Assembly: GCF_000380645.1 (NCBI RefSeq)
Contig: NZ_AQXZ01000018.1
Span: forward strand, 620,001-684,000
Reading direction: 5' to 3'
Origin: Smaragdicoccus niigatensis DSM 44881 = NBRC 103563
GTDB taxonomy: Bacteria; Actinomycetota; Actinomycetes; Mycobacteriales; Mycobacteriaceae
Length of the DNA stretch: 64,000 nucleotides
Within the stretch, counting starts at the first letter, position 1; each line of letters begins with the position of its first letter. Positions 11,831 through 21,100 of the stretch are shown here, piece after piece. The notes beneath the pieces are model-generated. The model ran no database searches. It was given only the letters and a program-made list of their open reading frames with translations, and was not told where the DNA came from. Made by a program: the position numbers and the translations under genes.

Positions 11831-12403
11831 TCAACGAACCTGGTAGCGCAGGTAAACCGCGCCGGTGGCAAACGAGGTCGACTCGAGCAGATCGAGATCG
11901 GTGGCAAAGTTGTCCGGGAACAGACGCGTTCCGGCACCGACAGTGACCGGGTGCACGATGACGCGGAACTCATCGATGAGTCCGAGTTCGATGCACGAGT
12001 GGACGAGCTTCGGGCTTCCGAAGATCGCGATCGTCTCGCCGGACTCCTCCTTGAGGCGAGTGAACTCCTGGGCCAGGTCCCCCGACACCAGCCGCGTGTT
12101 GTTCCAGTCGGCCGTTTCCAGCGTCGTCGAGCACACGATCTTGTCGACCTTGTTGACCCACTCGGCATGAGCCCGATCGTGCTCTGTGCTCTCCGGTGTC
12201 GGCTGCGTGCTCCAGTATTCGGACATCAACAGATACGTACGCCGGCCGTAGACGGCGGTATCGAAGTCCGCTCGCACGTGGTCGTCGACGTAGGCCGCCA
12301 ACTCCTCGGAGTACGCCCGGAACGTCCACTCGAGCCCCATTCCCTCCGCGGAAGCGGCGTAGCCATCCAACGTGAGCTGCTCGAACGCCACTAGCTTGCG
12401 CAT
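11831..12403 (-). CDS. Dihydrofolate reductase-family (RibD C-terminal-like) protein
   Basis: Protein of 190 residues with the RibD_C/DHFR-like fold: N-terminus MRKLVAFEQLTLDGYAAS, then AVYGRRTYLLMSEYW, the nucleotide-binding IAIFGSPKLVHSCIELGLIDEFRV and the closing VHPVTVGAGTRLFPD. These YwjB/YyaP-type proteins are distant from true folate DHFR and their substrates are mostly unknown. The ATG at 12403 has GGAAGG 9 nt upstream, which is preferred over an upstream in-frame start at 12442. First gene of the run with the YCII and dehydrogenase genes. Confidence 0.87.
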   Translation of the reverse strand: MRKLVAFEQLTLDGYAASAEGMGLEWTFRAYSEELAAYVDDHVRADFDTAVYGRRTYLLMSEYWSTQPTPESTEHDRAHAEWVNKVDKIVCSTTLETADWNNTRLVSGDLAQEFTRLKEESGETIAIFGSPKLVHSCIELGLIDEFRVIVHPVTVGAGTRLFPDNFATDLDLLESTSFATGAVYLRYQVR

Positions 12404-12516
12404 GGCGATGATCCTTCCGTTTGGGGGCTGCCCTTCAGCCACCTCACTACCCCGTCGAACATGCGATGCCCGATTCGACTAACTCTCGAACTATTTTTTC
12501 GAGGCAGTTTGAGGGC

Positions 12517-12522
12517 TAGCCT
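12517..12522 (+). promoter_or_regulatory. -10 element of a leaderless promoter (SIMPL gene)
   Basis: TAGCCT (TANNNT) lies exactly 7 nt before the ATG at 12530 and no Shine-Dalgarno is present, so transcription probably starts at the start codon. Confidence 0.55.
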
Positions 12523-12529
12523 CGCGTTC

Positions 12530-13177
12530 ATGGCCAAGATCTCGATCAACGTTCGCGGTTCCCATTCGATCAAGCTTCCGCCCGAGCGCGCGACCGTCAG
12601 CGCGACGCTGTCGCGGGAGGGGTCGTCGGCCGCTCCCGTGTTCGAAGCGGTCCTGCGGTCCCTCGCCCAGGTACGGGCGTCGTTGGAAGCGATCCACGAC
12701 GTCACCCGCGGTCCCGTCAGGAAATTCGCGTTCGATCAGGTCGTCACGAGCGCCCGGCGGCCGTGGCACGAGAAGGGCAAGCAACTCCCCTTCATTCACG
12801 CCGCGCGCGTCACCGTCACGGCCGAGTTCGTCGAGTTCGCCGAACTTGGCAGATGGATCACCGCGATGAGTCAGGTCGAGGGTCTGACGATCCACGGGAT
12901 CGGCTGGGACCTCACCGAGTCAAACCGGTCGGAAACCGAACGCAAAGCGCGTCAAGAAGCGGTCCGGCAAGCCAAAGCCCGTGCGCAGGACTACGCCGAC
13001 GCGCTCGAACTCGGACCCGTCGCACCGCGGCGGATCAGCGATCCAGGTGTTCTGGCGCAGCCGATGCACGCGCCGATGATGCGACTCGCCGCCGCCTCTG
13101 ACGCTCTCCCGGAACTCGACCTCGAACCGCAGGACATCGACATCCACGCCGAGGTCGAGGCACAGTTCGTCACCTAA
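12530..13177 (+). CDS. SIMPL (DUF541) domain protein
   Basis: Protein of 215 residues with the SIMPL/DUF541 pattern: an N-terminal ISINVRGSHSIKLPPERATVSATLS, a middle basic segment and ETERKARQEAVRQAKARAQDYADALEL followed by the closing IDIHAEVEAQFVT strand. Family members are mostly periplasmic or cytosolic proteins of uncertain role. There is no obvious signal peptide from the chosen ATG (MAKISINV), suggesting a cytoplasmic form. A possible extension to 12461 lacks support; the 7-nt TANNNT spacing favours 12530. Its stop overlaps the convergent acyltransferase stop. Confidence 0.8.
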   Translation: MAKISINVRGSHSIKLPPERATVSATLSREGSSAAPVFEAVLRSLAQVRASLEAIHDVTRGPVRKFAFDQVVTSARRPWHEKGKQLPFIHAARVTVTAEFVEFAELGRWITAMSQVEGLTIHGIGWDLTESNRSETERKARQEAVRQAKARAQDYADALELGPVAPRRISDPGVLAQPMHAPMMRLAAASDALPELDLEPQDIDIHAEVEAQFVT

Positions 13178-14202
13178 GCTGCGACCTTCTTCTTCACCGG
13201 CAGGCTGGGCAACTCGAACAGCCAGCGGCAGTGTGCCCACATGAGGAGTCGGTGCATCACCAGCCCCGAAATGACGACCAGCGCGGTTACCACCAGCGGC
13301 GAACCGGGGAACTTGTGCCCCTGCATCAGCACCCACGTCCACAGTGCGATCCACATGTCGAACATGAGGAATATGGGCAACGTGTTCTGACCGATCTTGT
13401 TGAGGACAGCACCAACGTGGGTGCCGACCAACATCGACGAGATCACGACCGCGGTCGCGACACCGGCGATGCTTATCCCGACCTTGAACGCCGGGAAATG
13501 CAGCACGTTCTTCAGCAGATCGAACGCGGCGTAACTCGCAAGGCCGCCGGCGAGGAGAGCCCACGACGCACGCCGTCCGATTTCGATCACCACATCCTTG
13601 AGGTGCAGACCGATGAGGAAGTAGAGGAAGTACTCGAAGAAGTTCGTGTACGGGAAGCGCACGTAGTTGTCGTACTGAATCCACACTGCGCTGGCCAGTG
13701 CGAGCCCCAGTTGAACCGGGATCGGCACGCGACTCAGAAGCTTGGCCAGAACGATGAAGATCGCGATCGCATAGAGGTACCAGAGGGCGTTCGTCGGCCA
13801 GTACAACCCGGTGATGAGATTCGATGCCTTGGCGTAGCCGCGGTGTCGTACCGCGTCGGGCAGCAGGTTGTGCACCACGAAGAACATGAACAGCCACACG
13901 ACGTACAGGTAGATCATCAGCGCGACCCGCGTGCGAAGCACCGGCAGCCACGCCATCTTGATCATCTTCTGGGCGAACAATCCGGACGTCAGCATGAAGA
14001 GCGGCATGCGAACCGGCTGCAGGAATCCGTTGACGCGGTTCCAGTCGGCGGGCGTCAAATGCCTCGCCACCATGAACAGACAGACGTGGTACAGAACGAC
14101 GAGGACCATCGCCAAGCCCTTGGCGATGTCGACCCAATCGACGCGGTTGCCCGAGGCTGCACCAACCGCCGGGACCCGGTTCGGGCGCGGAAGCTCGATC
14201 AT
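13174..14202 (-). CDS. Acyltransferase 3 family membrane protein
   Basis: Integral membrane protein of 342 residues with about ten hydrophobic helices and the acyltransferase-3 (OafA/YrhL/NodX-like) start RVDWVDIAKGLAMVLVVLYHVCLF, where the His after the first helix is the conserved catalytic region, and the PLFMLTSGLF motif in the second helix. Such enzymes transfer acyl (often acetyl or succinyl) groups to extracytoplasmic glycans or lipids. Acceptor unknown. The C-terminus is basic (LPVKKKVAA). The 228-nt divergent gap to the TetR gene contains an ATTGAG/CTCAAT repeat but nothing stronger. Confidence 0.85.
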   Translation of the reverse strand: MIELPRPNRVPAVGAASGNRVDWVDIAKGLAMVLVVLYHVCLFMVARHLTPADWNRVNGFLQPVRMPLFMLTSGLFAQKMIKMAWLPVLRTRVALMIYLYVVWLFMFFVVHNLLPDAVRHRGYAKASNLITGLYWPTNALWYLYAIAIFIVLAKLLSRVPIPVQLGLALASAVWIQYDNYVRFPYTNFFEYFLYFLIGLHLKDVVIEIGRRASWALLAGGLASYAAFDLLKNVLHFPAFKVGISIAGVATAVVISSMLVGTHVGAVLNKIGQNTLPIFLMFDMWIALWTWVLMQGHKFPGSPLVVTALVVISGLVMHRLLMWAHCRWLFELPSLPVKKKVAA

Positions 14203-14423
14203 TGAGCACCACCTCCGCGTGATCTATCCGACTCAATTATTGTGCGGCCAATGCCACAGGTTTGAAAATCGCGATATTCGGCTCACGGCGACCACAACAC
14301 GCGCTACTACCTGCGCAAATAGCACGAATACGGCAATCGCTGCGCCCTCATTCGGAGCGCACGCGGGAAACCCTGGACACGATGCCCGCCTACCTAATGC
14401 GCACTCCCCAAGCTACGCGGCGG

Positions 14424-14429
14424 TAACCT
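14424..14429 (+). promoter_or_regulatory. -10 element of a leaderless promoter (TetR gene)
   Basis: TAACCT (TANNNT) ends 7 nt before the GTG at 14437. No ribosome-binding site is visible. Confidence 0.45.
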
Positions 14430-14436
14430 TGTGATC

Positions 14437-15117
14437 GTGGATTCGCCGACGACTTCCGACGTTCGAGTCCACACCTCTGTCCTCGATGTGCCCGTCGAAC
14501 TTCTGCCTCGCCGCCGTCCGACGCAGGAACGAAGCCAGCAGAAATTCGACGCGATGCTGAGTGTCTCGCGTCAACTCCTGACCGAGGTCGGGTTCGAGGC
14601 ATTCACGTGTGAGGAAGTCGCGTCCCGTGCGCAAGTACCGATCGGGTCGCTGTACCGGTACTTCGCGAACAAGTATGTGATCGTGTCCGAACTCAACCGC
14701 CAGGACCTCGCGGCCGTCGGTGAAAAGCTCAAGGAGTTCAACGGCGAGGTGCCGTCGATCGAGTGGCTGCAGTTCATGAACACGTTCGTCGATCACCTCT
14801 CCGAATTCTGGGTGAACGACCGTTCGCGCAAAGAAGTGTGGATGGCGATGGAGTCAACCCCGTCCACGCGTCTGACCGGGCAGATTCACCAGAACGAGTT
14901 CGCCGCAATCGTCGCCGGCATGATCCGACCACTGGTTCCGCGCACACCCGAGGCCAAGCGAATGCTGATGGCACAGGTCCTCGTGAAGTCGGTCTTCGCG
15001 ATTCTCAACTTCTCGATTCAGGACGGCCAAGACCAGCAAGCCGCGGTCACCGAACTGAAGCGACTGATGAAGGCCTACCTGCTGGTCATCGAGACCGATT
15101 CGCGCGCGGAATTCTGA
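14437..15117 (+). CDS. TetR-family transcriptional regulator
   Basis: Regulator of about 226 residues. The N-terminal helix-turn-helix domain is clear: RRRPTQERSQQKFDAMLSVS, TEVGFEAFTCEEVASRAQVP, then IGSLYRYFANKYVIVSEL. The C-terminal ligand domain has no recognised specificity. Two in-frame GTG codons (14431, 14437) are possible; 14437 fits a leaderless start. It is divergent from the acyltransferase gene and upstream of a secreted repeat protein, with a TetR-sized palindrome in the gap after it; target genes unknown. Confidence 0.88.
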   Translation: MDSPTTSDVRVHTSVLDVPVELLPRRRPTQERSQQKFDAMLSVSRQLLTEVGFEAFTCEEVASRAQVPIGSLYRYFANKYVIVSELNRQDLAAVGEKLKEFNGEVPSIEWLQFMNTFVDHLSEFWVNDRSRKEVWMAMESTPSTRLTGQIHQNEFAAIVAGMIRPLVPRTPEAKRMLMAQVLVKSVFAILNFSIQDGQDQQAAVTELKRLMKAYLLVIETDSRAEF

Positions 15118-15140
15118 CTTAACCGCTCGGGTCGGGCACA

Positions 15141-15161
15141 TTTGTCCGATTTATCGACAAA
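15141..15161. promoter_or_regulatory. Near-perfect 21-bp palindrome, possible TetR operator
   Basis: Outer arms TTTGTC and GACAAA flank inner GAT and ATC arms, offset by one base. It lies between the TetR gene and the secreted repeat-protein gene, about 80 nt before the latter. Size and symmetry suit a TetR dimer; binding by the neighbouring regulator is inference. Confidence 0.4.
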
Positions 15162-15243
15162 ACCGGAACATACTGCCCGAACGGCGGTTCAGTGAGGCAC
15201 TACCGGGCACCTATCGAGCATTGCCGACCGAAGGCACGTTCAC

Positions 15244-15869
15244 ATGCACATCACCGCACGCCACACAGCCAAGACTCTCCTCACCCTCGCCCTTGCCACG
15301 GGCGGGCTCGCACTCCTCCCCGGCACCGCGTCCGCAGATTTCTGCTACGCGTCGAGTGGCAACAACTTCGTCGGACCGCGCAACGTCAGCGTAGGTACCA
15401 GCAACACCTGCGCCGTCGGCGACGGCACCAATAACCGAGCGCTCGCTGTCGGCAGCGGTAACACCGCGGCCGCCGGGACCAACGTCGACTCCCCCGATGC
15501 GACGGCGAACAACAACACCGCGATCGCGGTAGGCACCAACAACCAACCACCGCCGGCAGCAACACCGGCAGTAGCGGCGCGACCGCTGACAACAACACGG
15601 CCCGGGCGATCGGCTCGGGAAACCTCGTCGTAGCGGGGGCCAACATCGACAGCCCCGGCAGCGCCGCCAACAAGAACACCGCAACGTCAGTCGGAAATCG
15701 CAACATCGCTGTCGCAGGCAACAACGTAGAGAGCACTTACAGCACCGCAAACAACAACTTCGCCAGTGCAACCGGTCATGACAACGCAGTCATAGTGGGC
15801 GTCACCGTCGGGGGCGACCACGTCGATGCCAGCAACGCCCGGGCCCGGGTGTTCGGACCGTCCCACTAA
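15244..15869 (+). pseudogene. Secreted 27-residue-repeat protein interrupted by a frameshift
   Basis: The ATG at 15244 (GAAGG 9 nt upstream) opens a Sec signal peptide (TLLTLALATGGLALLPGTASA) and a mature part starting DFCYASSGNN. The frame runs normally to about 15545 and then reads a compositionally alien tail ending at 15633. From about 15548 the reading frame one base over continues the same repeat and ends at a TAA at 15867-15869. If one base is restored, the product is about 208 residues: signal peptide, short Cys-containing head, and five contiguous 27-residue repeats ending ARARVFGPSH. It resembles Asn/Gly-rich beta-roll surface proteins, but I know no exact family. Either a true one-base deletion or an assembly error at a C/A-rich tract. 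Confidence 0.75.
15433..15836 (+). repeat. Five tandem copies of an 81-bp (27-residue) coding repeat
   Basis: Copies start at 15433, 15514, 15594, 15675 and 15756. Each begins with Asn and shares Gly at position 7, Asn at 10 (nearly always) and Gly at 15; for example NRALAVGSGN, NTAIAVGTNN, NTARAIGSGN, NTATSVGNRN, NFASATGHDN. Copies 1, 3, 4 and 5 are exactly 81 bp; copy 2 is 80 bp, which locates the missing base. Confidence 0.85.
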
Positions 15870-15914
15870 CTATTCTGACGGAACCGATTGGACCGCAGCT
15901 GCGTCCAATCGAGC

Positions 15915-16613
15915 GTGATCAAGCAACTCGTCGTGGCACTCGCTGCGTTTGCCTTGTCTGCCTGCGCCGCGCCGTCACAAGCAACGACGCAGACGCCAGA
16001 CTTCTGTGACCTGATTTCGGCGCGCGACCTGGCCCGCCAACTCGACGAGCCGATCACGGTCACGAAGCGACTCCTCGAAGGACCGTCCTCGCCGTGGGCT
16101 TACTGCCTCTACGGCACGATGACCCAGCACTTCGTCACGCTGAGCGCGCCCATCGCGCACCCCGCCGGCAATATCCACGTGATGGTCGACCCCAAGGTGG
16201 CGGATCGAGTCCAGGCGTCGGTCGACCCGGTCCGTGACGACTATCAAATCGCACCAGTCGACCTGCCCGCCGAATGCGCAGCACTGAGGTCCGAGGCGGA
16301 AGCGGTCGTCGGCACGATCACGAGCGCCCGCGGCTCGGTCAATCCCGGCGTCTTGACCTGCGATTTCATCGGTCCCGACGGCAGCATCGCCGCGCAGAGC
16401 CGACCCCACGTCCTGGCCGAACACACCGTTCTAACCGGGGTGGACATTCTCGACAAGCCCGACGCCCGGCTGAAGGCCACGGTCGGCGAAAACATCCATG
16501 TCGACGGAATCGTCGACCACCGCGGCATCGACATCACCGTGCACATCGGTCGCACACAGCTCACCGAGGCCATCAAGGCCTTCGCACAGAAGTTCCTGGA
16601 GGCAAGCAAATGA
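15915..16613 (+). CDS. Secreted lipoprotein, unknown (DUF3558-like)
   Basis: Lipoprotein of about 232 residues: GTG start, hydrophobic segment QLVVALAAFALS and a lipobox LSAC, giving a lipidated Cys near residue 16. The mature part begins DFCDLISARDLARQL and has paired cysteines (FCDL, YCLYG, AECAAL, LTCDF), a pattern like DUF3558 lipoproteins of mycolate actinobacteria. Function unknown, extracytoplasmic. An in-frame TTG at 15888 would add nine residues. It overlaps the next lipoprotein gene by 4 nt (ATGA), so the two are co-expressed. Confidence 0.72.
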   Translation: MIKQLVVALAAFALSACAAPSQATTQTPDFCDLISARDLARQLDEPITVTKRLLEGPSSPWAYCLYGTMTQHFVTLSAPIAHPAGNIHVMVDPKVADRVQASVDPVRDDYQIAPVDLPAECAALRSEAEAVVGTITSARGSVNPGVLTCDFIGPDGSIAAQSRPHVLAEHTVLTGVDILDKPDARLKATVGENIHVDGIVDHRGIDITVHIGRTQLTEAIKAFAQKFLEASK

Positions 16614-17623
16614 GACGGTCAGTCAAGGCGCTGATGGCAGTCGGCGCAATCGTGGTGGCATCGGGATGCACGGCAAACGTGTCCGGTCTGCCCAATCCTT
16701 CTGCGTTGCCCGTCGCGGGATCACCTTCGTATGTCGATGCTCTTGACAACGAAGACAGGACGTTCGTCGCTCAGATGGCCGGGCTTCGAATGCTTGACCT
16801 CTGTGGTTACTTCGACATTAAGACCTTGAGCAAGCTCGGCCCGGTTGAACAACCCGATGCGACCCGTGCATCGAGTGGCTGCGTTGTCGGTGTCAACGCC
16901 AAGGCCCCGGGCCAACTGATCGAGCTCGACACGGACTTGGTCCCCTCAGTGCTCCGCGGAAAGTGGGACGCCAAACCGATCGACTTGGATGGCAACGCTG
17001 TCTACGAACGCTCTCGGCAAGAACCGCGATTCGAGAACCTCGAGAGTTACAGCACCTGCGACCACTTCGTTCCGTTCGCCGCGGGGTACGACCTCCGCAT
17101 CTCGATCTTCAAACATGGAGAGGTCCCGTTGTGTGACACGTTGAGGTCGATCACTCGGGCATCGCTCAAACACTTCAGTGACAAGCCGCTGCGCGGGAAG
17201 TCCGAATTCCACGCGTTCCACGCCGCCACCGTGAGCGATCCCTGTCTGGCCGCCGCCGCGCTGGCCGATGGTGAGGACTTCGACATCGACGTCGAGAACT
17301 CCGGCTTCGACCGATGCAGGTTTCACATCGCGGGTCGCCCGTGGACGACAGTGCAGTTGGGCTACACGCTCAAGGGTGCCGGTGGATATCCGGACGATGC
17401 CAAGTTCGCCGTCGATGGCATGGCCGCAACGCGGCTCACGCTCAACGACTTCTGCGAGATCACTATCGACACCGGCGATCCGCGCGACGGGCGGCACTAC
17501 GACCGCGTGGTCGGTCTCGACTCAACGGAAATGGTGAGCACCGTCATTGCGAGAGCGAAGACCTGCGATGGAGCTGAGAAGGCGGCTCATGCGGGCGCAA
17601 AGGTATTTCTTGAAGGAATCTGA
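16610..17623 (+). CDS. Secreted lipoprotein, DUF3558-like
   Basis: Lipoprotein of 337 residues: MRRSVKALMAVGAIVVASGC gives a signal peptide and lipobox (ASGC, Cys20). Two DUF3558-like halves are suggested by LDLCGYFDIKTLSKLG...SSGCVVGV and DPCLAAAALADGEDFD...FDRCRFHI, each with a Cys pair. A strong GGAGG lies 7 nt before the ATG, inside the end of the preceding gene. DUF3558 proteins are envelope lipoproteins of unknown function in mycobacteria and relatives. The pair may act as partners; no catalytic motif is visible. Confidence 0.78.
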   Translation: MRRSVKALMAVGAIVVASGCTANVSGLPNPSALPVAGSPSYVDALDNEDRTFVAQMAGLRMLDLCGYFDIKTLSKLGPVEQPDATRASSGCVVGVNAKAPGQLIELDTDLVPSVLRGKWDAKPIDLDGNAVYERSRQEPRFENLESYSTCDHFVPFAAGYDLRISIFKHGEVPLCDTLRSITRASLKHFSDKPLRGKSEFHAFHAATVSDPCLAAAALADGEDFDIDVENSGFDRCRFHIAGRPWTTVQLGYTLKGAGGYPDDAKFAVDGMAATRLTLNDFCEITIDTGDPRDGRHYDRVVGLDSTEMVSTVIARAKTCDGAEKAAHAGAKVFLEGI

Positions 17624-17676
17624 CGACGACCGCGCAGCGCTCTGGGTTCCGCGAAAGTGTTTGGTCGGCGGGGTTC

Positions 17677-17727
17677 GCGATTGGGCAGGAATTAGATCGG
17701 TCAGCGATCCATACCCTGCCCAATCGC
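17677..17727. terminator. Bidirectional hairpin between convergent genes
   Basis: A perfect 13-bp stem (GCGATTGGGCAGG / CCTGCCCAATCGC) encloses 25 nt that itself folds through GATCG/CGATC. It sits midway between the plus-strand lipoprotein stop (17623) and the minus-strand acpS stop (17736). No T-run follows on either side. Confidence 0.65.
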
Positions 17728-17735
17728 TAGGGCTG

Positions 17736-18119
17736 TCAATCCCGTTCCAGCACCACCATCGCGCCGGCCATCGGTCCGTCGTGAGTCAACGTCACGTGCA
17801 CCCGAACCCCCTCCAGACACTCCGCAACCCGCCCGTGAAGCTCAACAGCAGGCCGCCCCCAAGCGTCCTTGACGACCTCGATCTCCTGGTAAAGCTGTTC
17901 CGGTGCCTCAGGCGCCTGCCCGAAACGCGATGACGACCAGGCCTTCAGAACCGCTTCCTTGGCCGCCCACCGCGCCGCGAACCGCGAAGAATCGGAACCG
18001 CAGTAAGCCGATTCAGCAGGAGTGAACACCCGGGCGGCGAACACCGAGCCGGGCCGGGTCAGCTGTTCGCTGAACTCCGGCACCGACACGATGTCCATGC
18101 CAATTCCGATTACCGGCAT
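17736..18119 (-). CDS. acpS: Holo-[acyl-carrier-protein] synthase AcpS
   Basis: Phosphopantetheinyl transferase of 127 residues that attaches the 4'-phosphopantetheine arm from CoA to carrier domains. The metal-binding signature is present: GMDIVSVPEF (Asp9) and RFAARWAAKEAVLKA (Glu55). Its start overlaps the end of fas by 10 nt, so it is translationally coupled to the type I fatty acid synthase, which lacks its own transferase domain; the known mycobacterial arrangement is the same and AcpS activates the FAS-I carrier domain. Confidence 0.95.
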   Translation of the reverse strand: MPVIGIGMDIVSVPEFSEQLTRPGSVFAARVFTPAESAYCGSDSSRFAARWAAKEAVLKAWSSSRFGQAPEAPEQLYQEIEVVKDAWGRPAVELHGRVAECLEGVRVHVTLTHDGPMAGAMVVLERD

Positions 18120-21100
18120 CCGGCACCAGGTACGAGATACACCCCATCCTCGCCGAGTCGCGCGTCGTTCGAGAGCAACAGCGCACCCTCGTCGTCACGC
18201 GATGCCACGCGACGGTCCGCGGGACGCTCGTAGAGCGCGTCCCCACCGTGCATGGCGGACGAGATCCGGACCCGACCAGCGATCTCGCGAGCCTGCGCGG
18301 CGGCCAGGTACTCCGCACGCTTGCCCTCGGGGATCGACTCGATGAATGCCTGCGGGTGAGCAACACACACGAGACCCGACACGTGACCGAATCCCAGGCT
18401 GGTGACGAGACCGGCCTTCAGACCGTTCTCGAACACGAGCGACTTGCGTGCCCACACGAGGTGCTCGAACTTCGCCATCTCGTCGTCGACGCAGTCCAGG
18501 CTCCGGTTCGGCGGGACGATTCCCGACCGCAGCGCCTGGCAGAGTCCGATGATCTGGAACGCTGCGGCACCACCCTTGGCGTGACCGGTCAACGACTTCT
18601 GCGAGATGACGAAGAGCGGGTTACCCGGCGTCCGGCCGAGAGCCTCCGCGAGGCGCTCATGCACCTCGGCCTCGTTCGGGTCGTTCGCCGCAGTCGACGT
18701 GTCGTGCTTCGAGACCACGGTGATGTCGTCGGCGGTGAGGCCGATCTGCGCGAGCGAACGCGCCAGGCCGGAGCCCTGCCGTCCACGAGCCGCACCGACC
18801 GCACCGAGGCCCGGTGCCGGAATCGACGTGTGCACACCGTCCGCGAAGGACTGCGCCCAGGCGACGACACCGTGAACCGGCAGGCCCATCGCCATCGCCA
18901 CGTCACCGCGAGCCAGGAGGACCGTTCCACCACCCGAGGATTCGACGAATCCGCCACGACGGCGGTCGTTCGCCCGCGAGAAGCGGCGTGGGTTGATGCC
19001 CTTGGCGGCCATCGCTGCCGAGTCCGCCGTTGCCGACATTTCGGAGAAGCCCTGGATGGCCTCCGCCGAGATGTCGTCGAAGCCACCGGCCACCACGAAC
19101 TCCGCCTTCCCGAGACGGATCTTGTCGACGCCTTCTTCGACCGACACCGCAGCCGTGGCACATGCCGCGACCGGGTGAACCATCGCGCCATAGCTACCGA
19201 CGTACGACTGCACGGTGTGGGCCGCGATGACGTTGCCCAGCGCCTCTTGCAGGATGTCGTTCGGACGAGGCTCGCCGAGCAGCTGATCCACCATGAGCGA
19301 GCGAAGGGAGGTCATTCCACCCAGACCACTACCCTGCGTGTTGGCCACCAGCGAGGGGTGGACCCAACGCATGAGCTCAGCCGGCGTGAAGCCGCTGCTC
19401 AGGAACGCATCCACGGTCGAGACGAGGTTCCACTGTGAGACGCGGTCGAGCGAACTCGTCATCTCCGCGCTCAGGCCCCACTTCGCGGGATCGAAGCCGG
19501 TCGGAATCTGGCCGCCGACAGTACGCGTCAGCGTCATCTTCCGGGGCACGCGAATCTCGGTTCCGGCGTGGCGAGTGACCTGCCACTCCGAGCCGTTGAA
19601 CGCGAACGTGGTGTGCTCCGGGTCAGCCGAGACGAACGCCTTGGCCTCCGCCTCGGAGGCAACGGTAAAGGTCAGGTCCTTGTCGAGGAACACTGACGCA
19701 AGCAACGGCACCTGGTGATCGACCATGCCGAAGTCGTCCACGTAGGAACGAATACCGATGCGCGACACCACTTCGTCGTGGAAGCGGTCCGCAATCTCCG
19801 ATTCGGCGACGGGTTGACCGTCCGCGTCGAGCCAGCCTCCACCATTCGGTCCGGTGGAGTCCCAGGTGATGAGCCCCGTGGACCACGCGAGCTCGATCAC
19901 GCCAGCAGTCGACAGCCGGTCTTCGACCTCCATCTCGAACCGGGTCCGCGCGCTACCGAGCGGTCCCAGCTCACCCATTCCCACGATGACCACAAGGTCC
20001 GAAGGATCGGCCAGCACCTGGCCCCACGCCACATCCGGGGTCTCCGGAAGCAGCGAGGGCGGCGCTGGGAGTGCCGCGACAGTCGGCTCCTCTTCTACGA
20101 TCTCGGCAGCGGCAGGTTCGGCCGCTGCGCGAGCAAGTTCGGGCAGATCGAGTTCGGCCTCGGACAGTCCACCGGTGAAGTCGGCAACCAGCGGCTTGCC
20201 GGCGGCCTTGTCCCGCTCCGAGGCGGTGCACAGTCCGAGCAGTTCGGCAGCCATTTCGTCGGTCGACCAGGTACGGACGCCAGCCTTCTCGACGGCCTCG
20301 ACCATCGGGTCGTTGTGGCCCATGAGGCCGGTTCCGCGAACCCAACCGATCAACGCATGTGCAATCGTCACCCGCGAAGCCCAGCTACGCTCGGCGCTCC
20401 ACTTCGCGACGACCGCATCGAGCGCGGCCTTCGACTCGCCATACGCACCATCGCCACCGAACATCCCTCGGTTCGGCGAACCCGGCAGCACGACGTGCAG
20501 TCGAGCGTCGAGGTCGTGGTCCGCGTCCTTGCGGGACAAGCCACCGATGAGTCGTTCGACCGACCACAGCAGGACGCGCATCTCGGTCTCCGCACGACCG
20601 CCGGCGTCGGTGAGGTCACCCATCACACGAGGAGCGGCGAACGGGAACAGCATCGTCGGCGTGGCCGGAAGCCATTCGACCAGCGAGTCGACGTCGGTGT
20701 ACGACGCCATGTTCGCCGGAACGACCCACAGCTTGGCACCGCTGCGTGCGTTCGACGCGTACAGCTCCTTGAAGAAGGCCAGGCGCTGATCGTCGAGGCG
20801 CGACGTGGTCGCGACAACCGTCGCACCGCCCGCGAGGAGCTGTGCGGTGACGGCGGCAGCGATCGAGCCCTTGCTCGCACCGGTGACGACGGCGACGTCG
20901 TCGGCCCAGTCGCCCTTGGTCTCGTGGAGAGCAGCTTCCGCGATCTGACGGTAGGCCTTCGCCAGCAGCGAGCGCTTCTCCGAGGCTGCCTTCTCGGCCC
21001 ACCACGCGGCCTGGCGAGCGACGGTCGACCCGGCACCACGGAAGCCCGCGGCGTTGCGCTTGTCGCCGAGCCACATGCGAGCGAGGTCCTCTCGCGCACT

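Noticed and set aside
15211-15771. Cys/Arg-rich 186-residue minus-strand ORF
   Set aside because: It is the complement of the Asn/Gly repeat gene, and its Cys/Arg richness comes directly from those repeats.
16274-16609. Long N-terminal extension of the second lipoprotein
   Set aside because: It would overlap the first lipoprotein gene and lacks a signal peptide; the ATG at 16610 with GGAGG gives a proper lipobox.
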